This document shows positions 7,301-13,219 of a DNA stretch of 13,219 bases, in pieces. Made by a program: the position numbers and the translations under genes. This DNA comes from M3007 sp038249605 (GTDB lineage Bacteria > Bacteroidota > Bacteroidia > Chitinophagales > Saprospiraceae): positions 1 to 13,219 of the forward strand of contig JBBSDH010000116.1 in the NCBI GenBank assembly GCA_038249605.1. Reading direction: 5' to 3'. Below the pieces are notes generated by a model. It made no database searches. It was not told the origin of the DNA and worked only from the letters and a program-made list of their open reading frames with translations. Positions within the stretch are counted from its first letter, which is position 1. Every line of letters starts with the position of its first letter.

Positions 7301-9498
7301 CGTTGTTCCGAAGTGGTCACCAGTTCCAGACCCTGGTTGTATTGGTTCACAACATCGAACAGGTGGTTTTCCTGCTGGTCGGCCGAAGTTTTTTCCCAAA
7401 GCAATTCGCCGATGCGCAAATGCATCCTGGCGCGCTCATGTGCCGGAATGAGTGAGTACACCGCCTGCTGAATACGGTCGTGTACAAAGCGGTAGCGGTC
7501 TTCAACAGGCGTCAACAATCCGTCGGCAAGGGCAGCATGCAAGGCTTTTTCCACGGCGTCGGTGGTGTTGTTGCCGGCATCCGACAACGCCTCCGCGTTG
7601 AACAAACTACCGCAACATACAGCCAGGGTGTCGAGGTCGAAATGGCTGCCCACGGAAGCGGCCACTTTAAGGACTTGCTGTGTGTTGTCGGGCAGCCCCG
7701 ACACCTTGCCTGCCAGCAGTTCCACCACGTTGTCGGTGATGTTGCTTGCCTGGATTTGCTCTACATCCCAATCCCAGCGATGCAAATCGAAATCGAATTT
7801 CAGCAGCCTTTCGCGTGCAAGGGAAGAGAGGAATTGGGTAACAAAAAACGCATTGCCGTGTGTTTTTTCAAACACCAGTTTGGCGAGTGTTTCGGTTCGG
7901 TCGTTGGGCAGTCCGGTGGCGTCGGAAATCAGGTGGTGAACATCTGCGAGCGACAAGTTATCAATTTCGATGCGGCTCACGGCAGCGTCTTTTTTTTCCA
8001 TTTCATCCACCGTCGTCATGAAAGGGTGCCCCCCATTCACTTCGTTGTCCCGGTATGCGCAAACACACAGCAGGTGGCGCGTGTCGACGTCGGTCATGAG
8101 CACTTGAAACAAAGAAAGCGACGCCGAATCGGCCCATTGCAGGTCGTCGATGAACAATACGATGGGGTGGTCGGGACTACAAATGGCCTGCACGAACCTT
8201 CTGAAAATGTAATTGAAACGGTTTTGACTCTCTGCTCCGCCTACCTCCGGCACTTCCGGCTGAGGTCCGATGAGGAGCTCTAGGCTGGGCAATACGTCGG
8301 TCAAAACTTTGCCTTCAGCACCCAGGGAGAGCTGTATACGTGCCTGGAGTGGCTTAAGGCGTTCTTCGTTTTCGGTAAGCAACAAGGTTACAAAGCCGCG
8401 AAATGCCTCAATAAATGCAAAATATGGCACCGAACGCTGGAATTGATCAAATTTGCCTTCGATGAAATATCCTCGCTTTGCGGTGATCGGGCGGTGTGTT
8501 TCATGTACCAGTGCCGATTTGCCTGTTCCGGAATAACCGCCCACAAGCACGGTCTCCAGGCCTCCCCGGGCCACACGTTCGAAGGCGTTCATGACCAGCT
8601 GAAGTTCACCATCGCGACCGTATAATTTTTGAGGAATCTGAAATTTTCCGGAAAAATCTTTTTCTCCAAGAGGAAACAAATCGATGACGCCAAGACTGTC
8701 CCAGTCCTGAAGGCAACGTTGTAAATCGTGCATCAAACCGTTGGCCGATTGGTATCGGTTCTCTGCGTTTTTGGCCAAAAGACAGTCCACCATGTCCGAC
8801 AAAACCTGCGGAATTTCGGGCCTTAAAGACCGCACCATTGTCGGTCTTTGCGCCAGGTGGGCATGCACGAGTTCCATGGCGTCTTTGCGCAAGAAAGGCA
8901 GTTTGCCAGTTAGCAATTCGTAAAAAGTAACTCCGAGAGAGTACAAGTCCGTGCGGTAATCCACCATACGGTTCATCCGTCCCGTTTGTTCTGGGGAAAT
9001 GTAATTCAAACTACCCTCCAAGCGCTCGGGGTTGCCGAGTTGTTGTTCTTTGATGTTGAGTTGGGTGGAAATGCCAAAGTCGAGCAGGGTAACCGAACCC
9101 GTAGCTTCATCAACCACGATGTTTTGGCTGTTTACGTCTTTGTGGATGATGTTCATCCTGTGGATGTCGGCCAGGATGCGGGCCGTGTTGATGGCGATGT
9201 GCAGGAATTCGCCGATGGACAAAGGGCCGTCGGCTACCTTTTTTTTCAAAGGTATTCCGGCGGCATACTGGAAAACCAAAGCATGCTGATTTTGTATTTT
9301 TCCCATGCGCAAAACTTTACGAACGCCAGGGATGTCGAGGTCTTTGGTGATCCCGTATTCGTTGTAAAAATGGCGTATGGCCTGCGGCGACGGGAACTCC
9401 TGGTTGAGTATTTTGGTCACCACAGGAAAGCCCCATTCACTCGTGTCGCTGAGGATGATTTTTGAATTTTTGCTTTCAAAAATGAGTTCTTCGGTCAT
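4363..9498 (-). CDS. Multidomain regulator: Ser/Thr kinase-like, AAA ATPase, GAF and class III adenylate cyclase
   Basis: The 1711-residue cytoplasmic signalling protein has these parts in order. Residues 1-270: protein kinase-like domain with Lys29, Glu47, HKDVNSQN (Asp121, Asn126), DFG at 140-142 and the SPEQTGRMNR motif of PknK-type sensors; a glycine-rich loop is not recognisable. Residues 290-600: AAA_16/STAND ATPase with Walker A GYSGTGKS (321-328) and Walker B PIVLFIDDLQWAD (445-457). Residues about 600-1270: helical, TPR-like region. Residues about 1320-1475: GAF domain. Residues 1476-1515: coiled coil with LLLNILP. Residues 1530-1711: class III cyclase with metal aspartates 1540 and 1584, adenine-selecting Lys1580 and Asp1653, and transition-state Asn1660 and Arg1664, so cAMP production is predicted. 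An AAGG 5 nt before the ATG is a plausible ribosome site. It starts 11 bp after the catalase-related gene, as last gene of the operon. No membrane segment is seen. Input signal and kinase activity are unknown. Confidence 0.93.
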   Translation of the reverse strand: MTEELIFESKNSKIILSDTSEWGFPVVTKILNQEFPSPQAIRHFYNEYGITKDLDIPGVRKVLRMGKIQNQHALVFQYAAGIPLKKKVADGPLSIGEFLHIAINTARILADIHRMNIIHKDVNSQNIVVDEATGSVTLLDFGISTQLNIKEQQLGNPERLEGSLNYISPEQTGRMNRMVDYRTDLYSLGVTFYELLTGKLPFLRKDAMELVHAHLAQRPTMVRSLRPEIPQVLSDMVDCLLAKNAENRYQSANGLMHDLQRCLQDWDSLGVIDLFPLGEKDFSGKFQIPQKLYGRDGELQLVMNAFERVARGGLETVLVGGYSGTGKSALVHETHRPITAKRGYFIEGKFDQFQRSVPYFAFIEAFRGFVTLLLTENEERLKPLQARIQLSLGAEGKVLTDVLPSLELLIGPQPEVPEVGGAESQNRFNYIFRRFVQAICSPDHPIVLFIDDLQWADSASLSLFQVLMTDVDTRHLLCVCAYRDNEVNGGHPFMTTVDEMEKKDAAVSRIEIDNLSLADVHHLISDATGLPNDRTETLAKLVFEKTHGNAFFVTQFLSSLARERLLKFDFDLHRWDWDVEQIQASNITDNVVELLAGKVSGLPDNTQQVLKVAASVGSHFDLDTLAVCCGSLFNAEALSDAGNNTTDAVEKALHAALADGLLTPVEDRYRFVHDRIQQAVYSLIPAHERARMHLRIGELLWEKTSADQQENHLFDVVNQYNQGLELVTTSEQRDLLAELNLRAGRKAKLSSAFKPASEYLETGIGLLRPDQWQSQYDLSLHLYTEAAETAYNMGNFDLMAQKIDVVLQNSRDLLDTIRPYAIRINAYKAQNKLQEAIDTGLEVLARLGETFPKKGALPLVMADLLKTKFQLRGKDLLTLTNLPAMQNPHKEAAMRMLNDIASPAYWARPGILPFLIFRMVQLSLKYGNTSISAFGFATYGLLMCGVVGDMKEGYKFGQLGLALLDRFRAKEWLSQVYTPVYALINHWSEHVHKSLEPFLYSYRVGFETGAIEYACININIYCNHIYLGGKPLVKAEEEMRAFSRTMEEYKQETNLNYNEAYRQAVLNLLGRSEDPTRLIGEAYDEEKMAVQNQERQDRAGTFLIHFHGMILNYLFHNFEMSLKHAEQTRPMLDAVLAKYDVPVFWFYEALVSMEMARKRKGSERTRLLSRASKNIAQFKKWAKFCPENHAHKLELLLAEQAWCIGKVESARLHFDRAIAGASVQEFMNEEALAHERAGTFYHSTGQVIIAEHFLKKAYQTYREWGASAKMDDIRKRYPQFLSAIPKGKRTISLNTTSIDTTNIGLESSLDLETVMKASQAISGEIVFNRLLRTLLNIAIENAGAETGCLIMEENGQWMVQQADTTEAETRGSGSGPTPLSGNSHVPESVVQYVIRTRESLVLDNVLDDDRFSSDPVVQERKLCSLLCLPVMNKGLLSGILYLENNLQSGVFTESRVHFLRLLSGQIAISIENALLYENLEQKVVERTEQIARQKDQLEQEKHKSDNLLLNILPAETAEELKRFGRAKPRQYDSVTVLFTDFVNFSHAAERLSAEDLVEEIHKYYSAFDAILSKYNLEKIKTIGDSYMCAGGLPMENITHAFDAVSAALEIRAFIEQENTERKSNGLTSFECRIGIHTGPVVAGIVGTKKFAYDIWGNTVNIASRMESSGAPGKVNISQATHALVKELFHCEHRGKIEAKHAGLVDMYFVEA

Positions 9499-9509
9499 GC
9501 TAACCTTGT

Positions 9510-10601
9510 TTATTGGTTCCGGTTGTCATCATCTGGTATTTCTGGAGGCAGGCCGAAAAGTTTGATGGCAAGCACCCGTGCCTTGCGGGCCATATCGGAG
9601 TGTTTGCGCATGTAATTCAACGAATTGTAATCAAAGATAGAGTAAGCCGGAAGAGCGCCCAAACCCTTGGGCATGTTGTTCATGGAAAACACCATCATGG
9701 TGCTTTCACGCCAGTCCAATACACGCTCCACCCGGATTTCAGCCAGATCCATCCAGGGGTGTGCGTTTTCGTCCCAGGCACGGCAACAGTTGAAAATTTC
9801 CGGACTTTCGTCGTCGGCTGCCGTTTGCAACTGGAGCTGAACCTTATAGGTTATTGGCCCTTCTTTGATCTGCTGCGCATATTCTTCTTTCAAGTAATTG
9901 CGCGTACGTGTTTCTCCTGGGAGGGTGCGCTGGTTTTCGGGTGGTATGGTGCGGTCATACGCATCGAGGATGCCGGTTTCGGGCACATCCGAAGCAGGTA
10001 TTACGCGGTATTTTACGTACCGCTTTACTTGGTCGGAAGCGATGTACCAAAACGGTGTCTGGCTGTAGTAATGTAGGTTGGAAAACGAGGTAGGGTTGCG
10101 GCGCAAACCTTCGTAGGCGCCACGGGCGCCCACCGGGTAGTTGCGGTAATACTGGTGGTATTGAATGCCGTACATGGTTTTTTTGTACTTGGCAAACCGC
10201 AGAAAACTTGCAGCCGACCAGAAAAGGGCCACAATGCCGGTGTTAAGCTCAAGGTCGAACGGACTTTTGTACCGTTCGTCGGCGAGTTTGATCGAAAGAC
10301 TGCGCACGGCGCGCATGGCGTCGTCCTTGAAGGATGCAGCGCCGTGCCGGATGCGGCAGGGTAAAATTTTTCCGGGTTCAAAAAAAGGATGTAGGGGAAA
10401 CTTCGGATGGTCCACGAATTTAAACGACCCAACTGCCGCAATGCCGTTGTTGTGCGACATGCGTGTACGGAACATGAGGCTGCCCACAATGGTAAGGACA
10501 AGATTGAAAACACCGGTATACAACCACAAAATGATCCGGTTGCCGGAGCGTACCAGCAAGGTTTGCAAGGCGCTGAGAAAAGGGAAGAGGTGTTTCGCCA
10601 T
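9510..10601 (-). CDS. Catalase-related heme protein, allene oxide synthase/hydroperoxide lyase-like
   Basis: This 363-residue protein has the catalase heme fold but is shorter than true catalases. Distal side: RMSHNNGIAAVGSF (47-60) aligns with the catalase block RVVHAKGAGAFG, making His50 the distal His. The residue before it is Ser49, comparable to the Thr that precedes the distal His in coral allene oxide synthase and replaces the catalase Val; in that enzyme the Thr suppresses catalase activity. Asn120 (in FDLELNTG) matches the distal Asn. Proximal side: SIFDYNSLNYMR (321-332) makes Tyr325 the heme ligand, but the Arg four residues before it in catalases is Ser321. Also present are PCRIRHGAASFKDDAMRAVR (81-100) and VFSMNNMPKGLGALPA. 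A hydrophobic stretch (about 23-43) may bind the membrane. Gaps of 11 bp separate it from the lipoxygenase-like gene before it and the cyclase gene after it. I infer a role in converting fatty acid hydroperoxides; the product is unknown. Confidence 0.82.
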   Translation of the reverse strand: MAKHLFPFLSALQTLLVRSGNRIILWLYTGVFNLVLTIVGSLMFRTRMSHNNGIAAVGSFKFVDHPKFPLHPFFEPGKILPCRIRHGAASFKDDAMRAVRSLSIKLADERYKSPFDLELNTGIVALFWSAASFLRFAKYKKTMYGIQYHQYYRNYPVGARGAYEGLRRNPTSFSNLHYYSQTPFWYIASDQVKRYVKYRVIPASDVPETGILDAYDRTIPPENQRTLPGETRTRNYLKEEYAQQIKEGPITYKVQLQLQTAADDESPEIFNCCRAWDENAHPWMDLAEIRVERVLDWRESTMMVFSMNNMPKGLGALPAYSIFDYNSLNYMRKHSDMARKARVLAIKLFGLPPEIPDDDNRNQ

Positions 10602-10612
10602 CGCTGGAGCGG

Positions 10613-12829
10613 TTATATGTTGGTACGGGACTGGATGGTGTCGATGTTAAAGCCGAGCGCATCAAAATCGGCCCGGTGTTTTTCCAGAGCCTCTATGAAA
10701 TGAGGGCTCACATCGTTGTCTTCATTGGTGGTAATAAAGCCGTACCCGGTGCGGGAAAGCATGTTGCTCCACCACATCATCTGGGTGGCACGGGTAAGAT
10801 CGGGAGCGATGGACGTATCGGACTCTGGGCCGAGCACGCCGTCGGGACCGGTTCCGAAACGCAATCCAAGGCTGCTGTACAAAACATCGCCGATGTCGTC
10901 GTATTGTTTGGAATTGGCCCAGGTATGGCCGAATGTCGCCTGGTAAATGATGTACGTACAGGCTTGTTTGAGGTTGTCAAGGTCGGCTTCGGTCACGGCT
11001 TCGGGGTAAGTTGCCGTTGTGATCCGCGACACGGCTTTGGGTACACCGTTTACCACCGGGCGCTCCTCATTCAGGTCCATGCGGCTTTCGGTACCGAACC
11101 ACTCGGTTGACTGGCCCGTCCGGGGTTTACCCGATTTGTCGAGCACAGCGCTTCGGAGGTAGTTGCACAAAAACATCGGTACGCTGTGGTTTAGCAGGTC
11201 TTCCGAAAAACGGTAAACCTCATGCCAGTATTCGATGATTTTTTCCCTGTAGGGAGGATGGTCGATGTATTCTGAAACATAGTTGGCCAGGATATTCCAG
11301 TACAGGTTAGCGGCGTGTGCAAAAACATGCGCTTTGCTGATGGGTTTCATGGGGCGGAAATGTTTCCAATCGTGGGTGCCCAGCACATTTTCCACCACCT
11401 GGTTGATTCCTTTGGGGGTGAGCGCACAGGCTGAAGTGATGTAGCCTTTGCCAACAAGGATGCGGTCGGCGGTATGGTTTACAAGCACAACGCTGCGCAG
11501 GTATGATTTAAGGAGGCCGGCAACGGGGTTGAGCCGCAGGTTGCGGAATGCGGCGATGGCGTATTGTTCCACATTGAGGTGGGTTCCCGCGAAGTGGTGC
11601 GCTACTTCGGTGTACAGGGAGCCGCTCACCCTGGCTACACGTTTTGCGGCAAGCCATTTTTCGCCGTCTTCGGGGGTGAAGGTGCGTTTGGCGCGCGGAT
11701 CGGTTTCGTCGGAGCGCAAAGGCCCCGTGAGGGTGATGCGCACAGGCAGCGGCACCCCATCTTCGTTGAGCCGGAACCAGATGTCGACATCCGGCATGGC
11801 ATGGTAGTGCAGGTTTTTGTCGTACGAGTTCCAGTGGTAATGGATCCAGTACAGTTCTGGGTCGCGCGGGTCGCGGTCGAAATCGGAGGCATACATGCCA
11901 TTCATCATTCGTTGGCCGAACCAAACATCGCCGCGTGTGACGCCCTTCCTTTTCTTCTCCATACACACCGTCAGGTTTTCCGGATAATCTTCCTTGATGA
12001 CGTCGTAGTTGAGTTTGCCGGGGGCCATACGAATCATGTCAAGGTGTTTGATCTTGATCAGTTCGATGGGTACAAACTGCCGTTCGATGGTGGCCAAACG
12101 ACCGGGCGAGTAGTGGTCGGGCGCTTCCTTGTCGTGGTCTTTGATTGACACACGCGGCACGGTTGAGTCCAAACGGTATTCCCAATAGAACAATTGGATG
12201 GTATTGAGGCACATTTCGGTGCCCACCAGGTCGCCCTTGAGGATGGGTATTTTTTTAAACAAGGTAAAATCAGGCAAACGCTCTTCTCGTCGGGTGTAAT
12301 GTTCGTGTCCGGTGTGATAAATGCCCAGCCAGACCCGTCGCATCCACCAGCTACGGGCGAAATGCAGGTCATAGGGCAGCGAGAAATGCCCGTCTGCGTT
12401 GGTAAGTCCTTCGCTGAGTTTGCGGTAACCTCCCCAAAAAGCGCGGCCCCACAATTCGACGTGCATGTTGTTGATGGGAACATCGAGGTCATGCTGTTTT
12501 TGTCCAAACGTAATCCTGCCGGTAATGGTTTCATAAGGCGAGGGTATGCCGTAGCATTTGTCGCGCTTGGGAAAAAGCCAACGTAGCAAGGCGTTGTAAT
12601 GTCTGTTTAACCATTCGTAACCTTCAAGAAAAAACAAACCCAACCTGGCCAGAAATCCGCCATACGTTCGCGACTTATGGAATTCGATGTGGTTGTACGA
12701 ACGCAGACGAGGGTGCCAAACCTCGCGGTTGAGGTTGTAACGGATTTGGGTACGTTCGATGCATTCTTTGCATTCGTCGCTTACATTAAGTAAAGGCTTG
12801 GGTATCGTTTCGTTTGCTGGCATGGCCAT
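10613..12829 (-). CDS. Divergent lipoxygenase family protein
   Basis: Lipoxygenases add O2 to polyunsaturated fatty acids. In this 738-residue protein the lipoxygenase domain spans about 290-738: DVWFGQRMMNGMYASDF (301-317), the helix from WLAAKRV (392) to THLNVEQYAIAAFRNLRLNP (416-435), LLKSYLRSVVLVNHTADRIL (439-458), the second metal motif HTWANSKQYDD (635-645) and a C-terminal Ile738. Aligned to plant and animal lipoxygenases, ligands would be His412, His635, Asn639 and the Ile738 carboxylate. The first-ligand position is Thr407 instead of His, although His411 lies next to His412. No PLAT domain is seen; residues about 102-190 (ITGRITFG, GLTNADGHFSLPYD) look like a transthyretin/carboxypeptidase-regulatory beta sandwich. 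Residues 58-86 are hydrophobic and aromatic. It begins with ATG at 12829 (another at 12823) without a clear ribosome site, is first gene of the operon and sits 11 bp before the catalase-related gene. Family assignment is firm; activity is uncertain. Confidence 0.85.
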   Translation of the reverse strand: MAMPANETIPKPLLNVSDECKECIERTQIRYNLNREVWHPRLRSYNHIEFHKSRTYGGFLARLGLFFLEGYEWLNRHYNALLRWLFPKRDKCYGIPSPYETITGRITFGQKQHDLDVPINNMHVELWGRAFWGGYRKLSEGLTNADGHFSLPYDLHFARSWWMRRVWLGIYHTGHEHYTRREERLPDFTLFKKIPILKGDLVGTEMCLNTIQLFYWEYRLDSTVPRVSIKDHDKEAPDHYSPGRLATIERQFVPIELIKIKHLDMIRMAPGKLNYDVIKEDYPENLTVCMEKKRKGVTRGDVWFGQRMMNGMYASDFDRDPRDPELYWIHYHWNSYDKNLHYHAMPDVDIWFRLNEDGVPLPVRITLTGPLRSDETDPRAKRTFTPEDGEKWLAAKRVARVSGSLYTEVAHHFAGTHLNVEQYAIAAFRNLRLNPVAGLLKSYLRSVVLVNHTADRILVGKGYITSACALTPKGINQVVENVLGTHDWKHFRPMKPISKAHVFAHAANLYWNILANYVSEYIDHPPYREKIIEYWHEVYRFSEDLLNHSVPMFLCNYLRSAVLDKSGKPRTGQSTEWFGTESRMDLNEERPVVNGVPKAVSRITTATYPEAVTEADLDNLKQACTYIIYQATFGHTWANSKQYDDIGDVLYSSLGLRFGTGPDGVLGPESDTSIAPDLTRATQMMWWSNMLSRTGYGFITTNEDNDVSPHFIEALEKHRADFDALGFNIDTIQSRTNI

Positions 12830-12901
12830 TTAAAGAAAAGCCTGTGTTCGGCGATTCACGAACCAAGGTAAAACGAATGACCGATTTTTTCCCTAACAAT
12901 A

Positions 12902-12928
12902 TAAAAACAGGTAGTTCTACCTGATTTT
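12902..12928 (-). terminator. Rho-independent terminator of the histidine kinase gene
   Basis: The palindrome CAGGTAGTTCTACCTG (12908-12923) forms a 6-7 bp stem with a 2-4 nt loop, and flanking A/T tracts (12903-12906 with 12925-12928) can extend it. Read on the minus strand it is followed by TTTTTAT, the usual layout of an intrinsic terminator. The TAG stop codon of the kinase (12917-12919) lies inside the stem. It should insulate the operon downstream from kinase transcription. The A-run on the other side means some activity in both directions is possible, but no plus-strand gene is near. Confidence 0.7.
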
Positions 12929-13219
12929 GGGTAACTTCACGGTGAAGGTGCTTCCTTTGCCCAGCTCCGATCGTTTCACCAGAATTTTACCGCCGTGGTA
13001 TTGGTCAACGATGCGTTTCGACAAAGACAATCCCAATCCCCAGCCGCGTTTTTTGGTGGAATAGCCGGGTTTAAAAACCGTGTGAAACTTCCCGGAAGGT
13101 ATGCCTTTGCCGGTGTCGGAGATGTCGGCACAAATGTAGTTTCCTTCGGTATACACCTTGCAGCTGATGTCGCCTTTGCCTTCTTCCATCGAATCGATGG
13201 CGTTGCGCAACAGGTTTTC
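12917..13219 (-). CDS. Sensor histidine kinase, C-terminal ATPase domain (5' end outside window)
   Basis: Only the last 100 residues are in the window; the frame continues past its right edge. They contain the GHKL ATP-binding motifs in order: N box ENLLRNAIDSM (fragment residues 1-11), G1 box DISDTGKGIP (about 34-43), a short F box (FKPGYSTKKRG) and G2 box GWGLGLSLSKRIV, then GGKILVKRSELGKGSTFTVKLP at the end. This is the catalytic ATPase part of a two-component or two-component-like kinase; the phosphoacceptor His and sensor domains are not visible. The protein ends directly after the ATPase domain, so no receiver domain is fused at the C-terminus. The stop codon is embedded in the terminator stem. 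It lies 87 bp upstream of the lipoxygenase-like gene on the same strand, but the terminator suggests separate transcription. Confidence 0.93.
   Translation of the reverse strand, partial: ENLLRNAIDSMEEGKGDISCKVYTEGNYICADISDTGKGIPSGKFHTVFKPGYSTKKRGWGLGLSLSKRIVDQYHGGKILVKRSELGKGSTFTVKLPKIR

Larger units (their letters stand above)
4363..12829 (-). other. Predicted three-gene operon: lipoxygenase-like, catalase-related, kinase/cyclase
   Basis: The three minus-strand genes follow one another with exactly 11 bp between each stop and the next ATG (10602-10612 and 9499-9509), leaving no room for internal promoters or terminators. Upstream, a terminator-like hairpin closes the histidine kinase gene, and 72 bp (12830-12901) remain for a promoter. 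I found no convincing TTG/TAnnTTTG Bacteroidota promoter there. Downstream, the operon meets the convergent oxidoreductase gene with 7 bp between stops. Confidence 0.8.

Noticed and set aside
9510..10601. Ordinary catalase
   Set aside because: Too short, with Ser instead of Val before the distal His and no Arg at the proximal site; context next to a lipoxygenase points to the catalase-related oxylipin group.
12830..12901. Promoter of the three-gene operon
   Set aside because: A promoter is expected here, but the best matches (TACCTTGG, TATATTGT on the minus strand) lack a properly spaced TTG partner, so none is listed.

Overview
The window looks like a chromosomal segment of a free-living member of the Bacteroidota, probably close to the Saprospiria/Chitinophagia. 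The best evidence is a secreted protein ending in a type IX secretion (Por) sorting domain, a TruB of the type seen in this phylum, weak Shine-Dalgarno signals, a moderate GC content near 50 %, and a very large kinase/ATPase/cyclase regulator. This placement is inferred from gene content, not from a database search.

Left part (1-2660). A 244-bp imperfect palindrome (about 10-253) runs into the end of truB and supplies its stop codon. Then come truB (tRNA pseudouridine-55 synthase) and, upstream of it on the same minus strand, a secreted LVIVD-repeat protein of the choice-of-anchor B type with a carboxypeptidase-regulatory-like domain and a type IX sorting tail.

Middle (2757-4355, plus strand). 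A small lipoprotein with a SnoaL/NTF2-like fold and a zinc-independent quinone/enone oxidoreductase of the medium-chain dehydrogenase/reductase superfamily. The oxidoreductase ends 7 bp from the stop codon of the large minus-strand regulator, so the two are convergent.

Right part (4363-12829, minus strand). This is the most interesting region: three genes, each separated by exactly 11 bp, read as one operon. The first is a divergent lipoxygenase (738 aa). The second is a catalase-related heme protein (363 aa) with a Ser-His distal motif like the Thr-His of coral allene oxide synthase rather than the Val-His of true catalases. The third is a 1711-aa protein joining a Ser/Thr kinase-like domain, a PknK-type AAA ATPase, a long helical-repeat region, a GAF domain and a class III adenylate cyclase. 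Lipoxygenase and catalase-related partners are known as fusions in corals and some cyanobacteria, where they make allene oxides or related oxylipins. Here they appear as separate adjacent genes in the opposite order to the fusions, coupled to a cAMP/kinase regulator. I infer a bacterial oxylipin-forming and signalling operon. The lipoxygenase has Thr where the first iron-binding His is expected, so its chemistry is uncertain.

The right edge holds the C-terminal ATPase part of a histidine kinase, cut by the window end, followed by a clear hairpin-plus-T-run terminator that separates it from the operon. No RNA genes, CRISPR arrays, insertion sequences or phage genes were seen. No stretch over 300 bases lacks a gene; the longest (1-246) is almost wholly the palindromic repeat.
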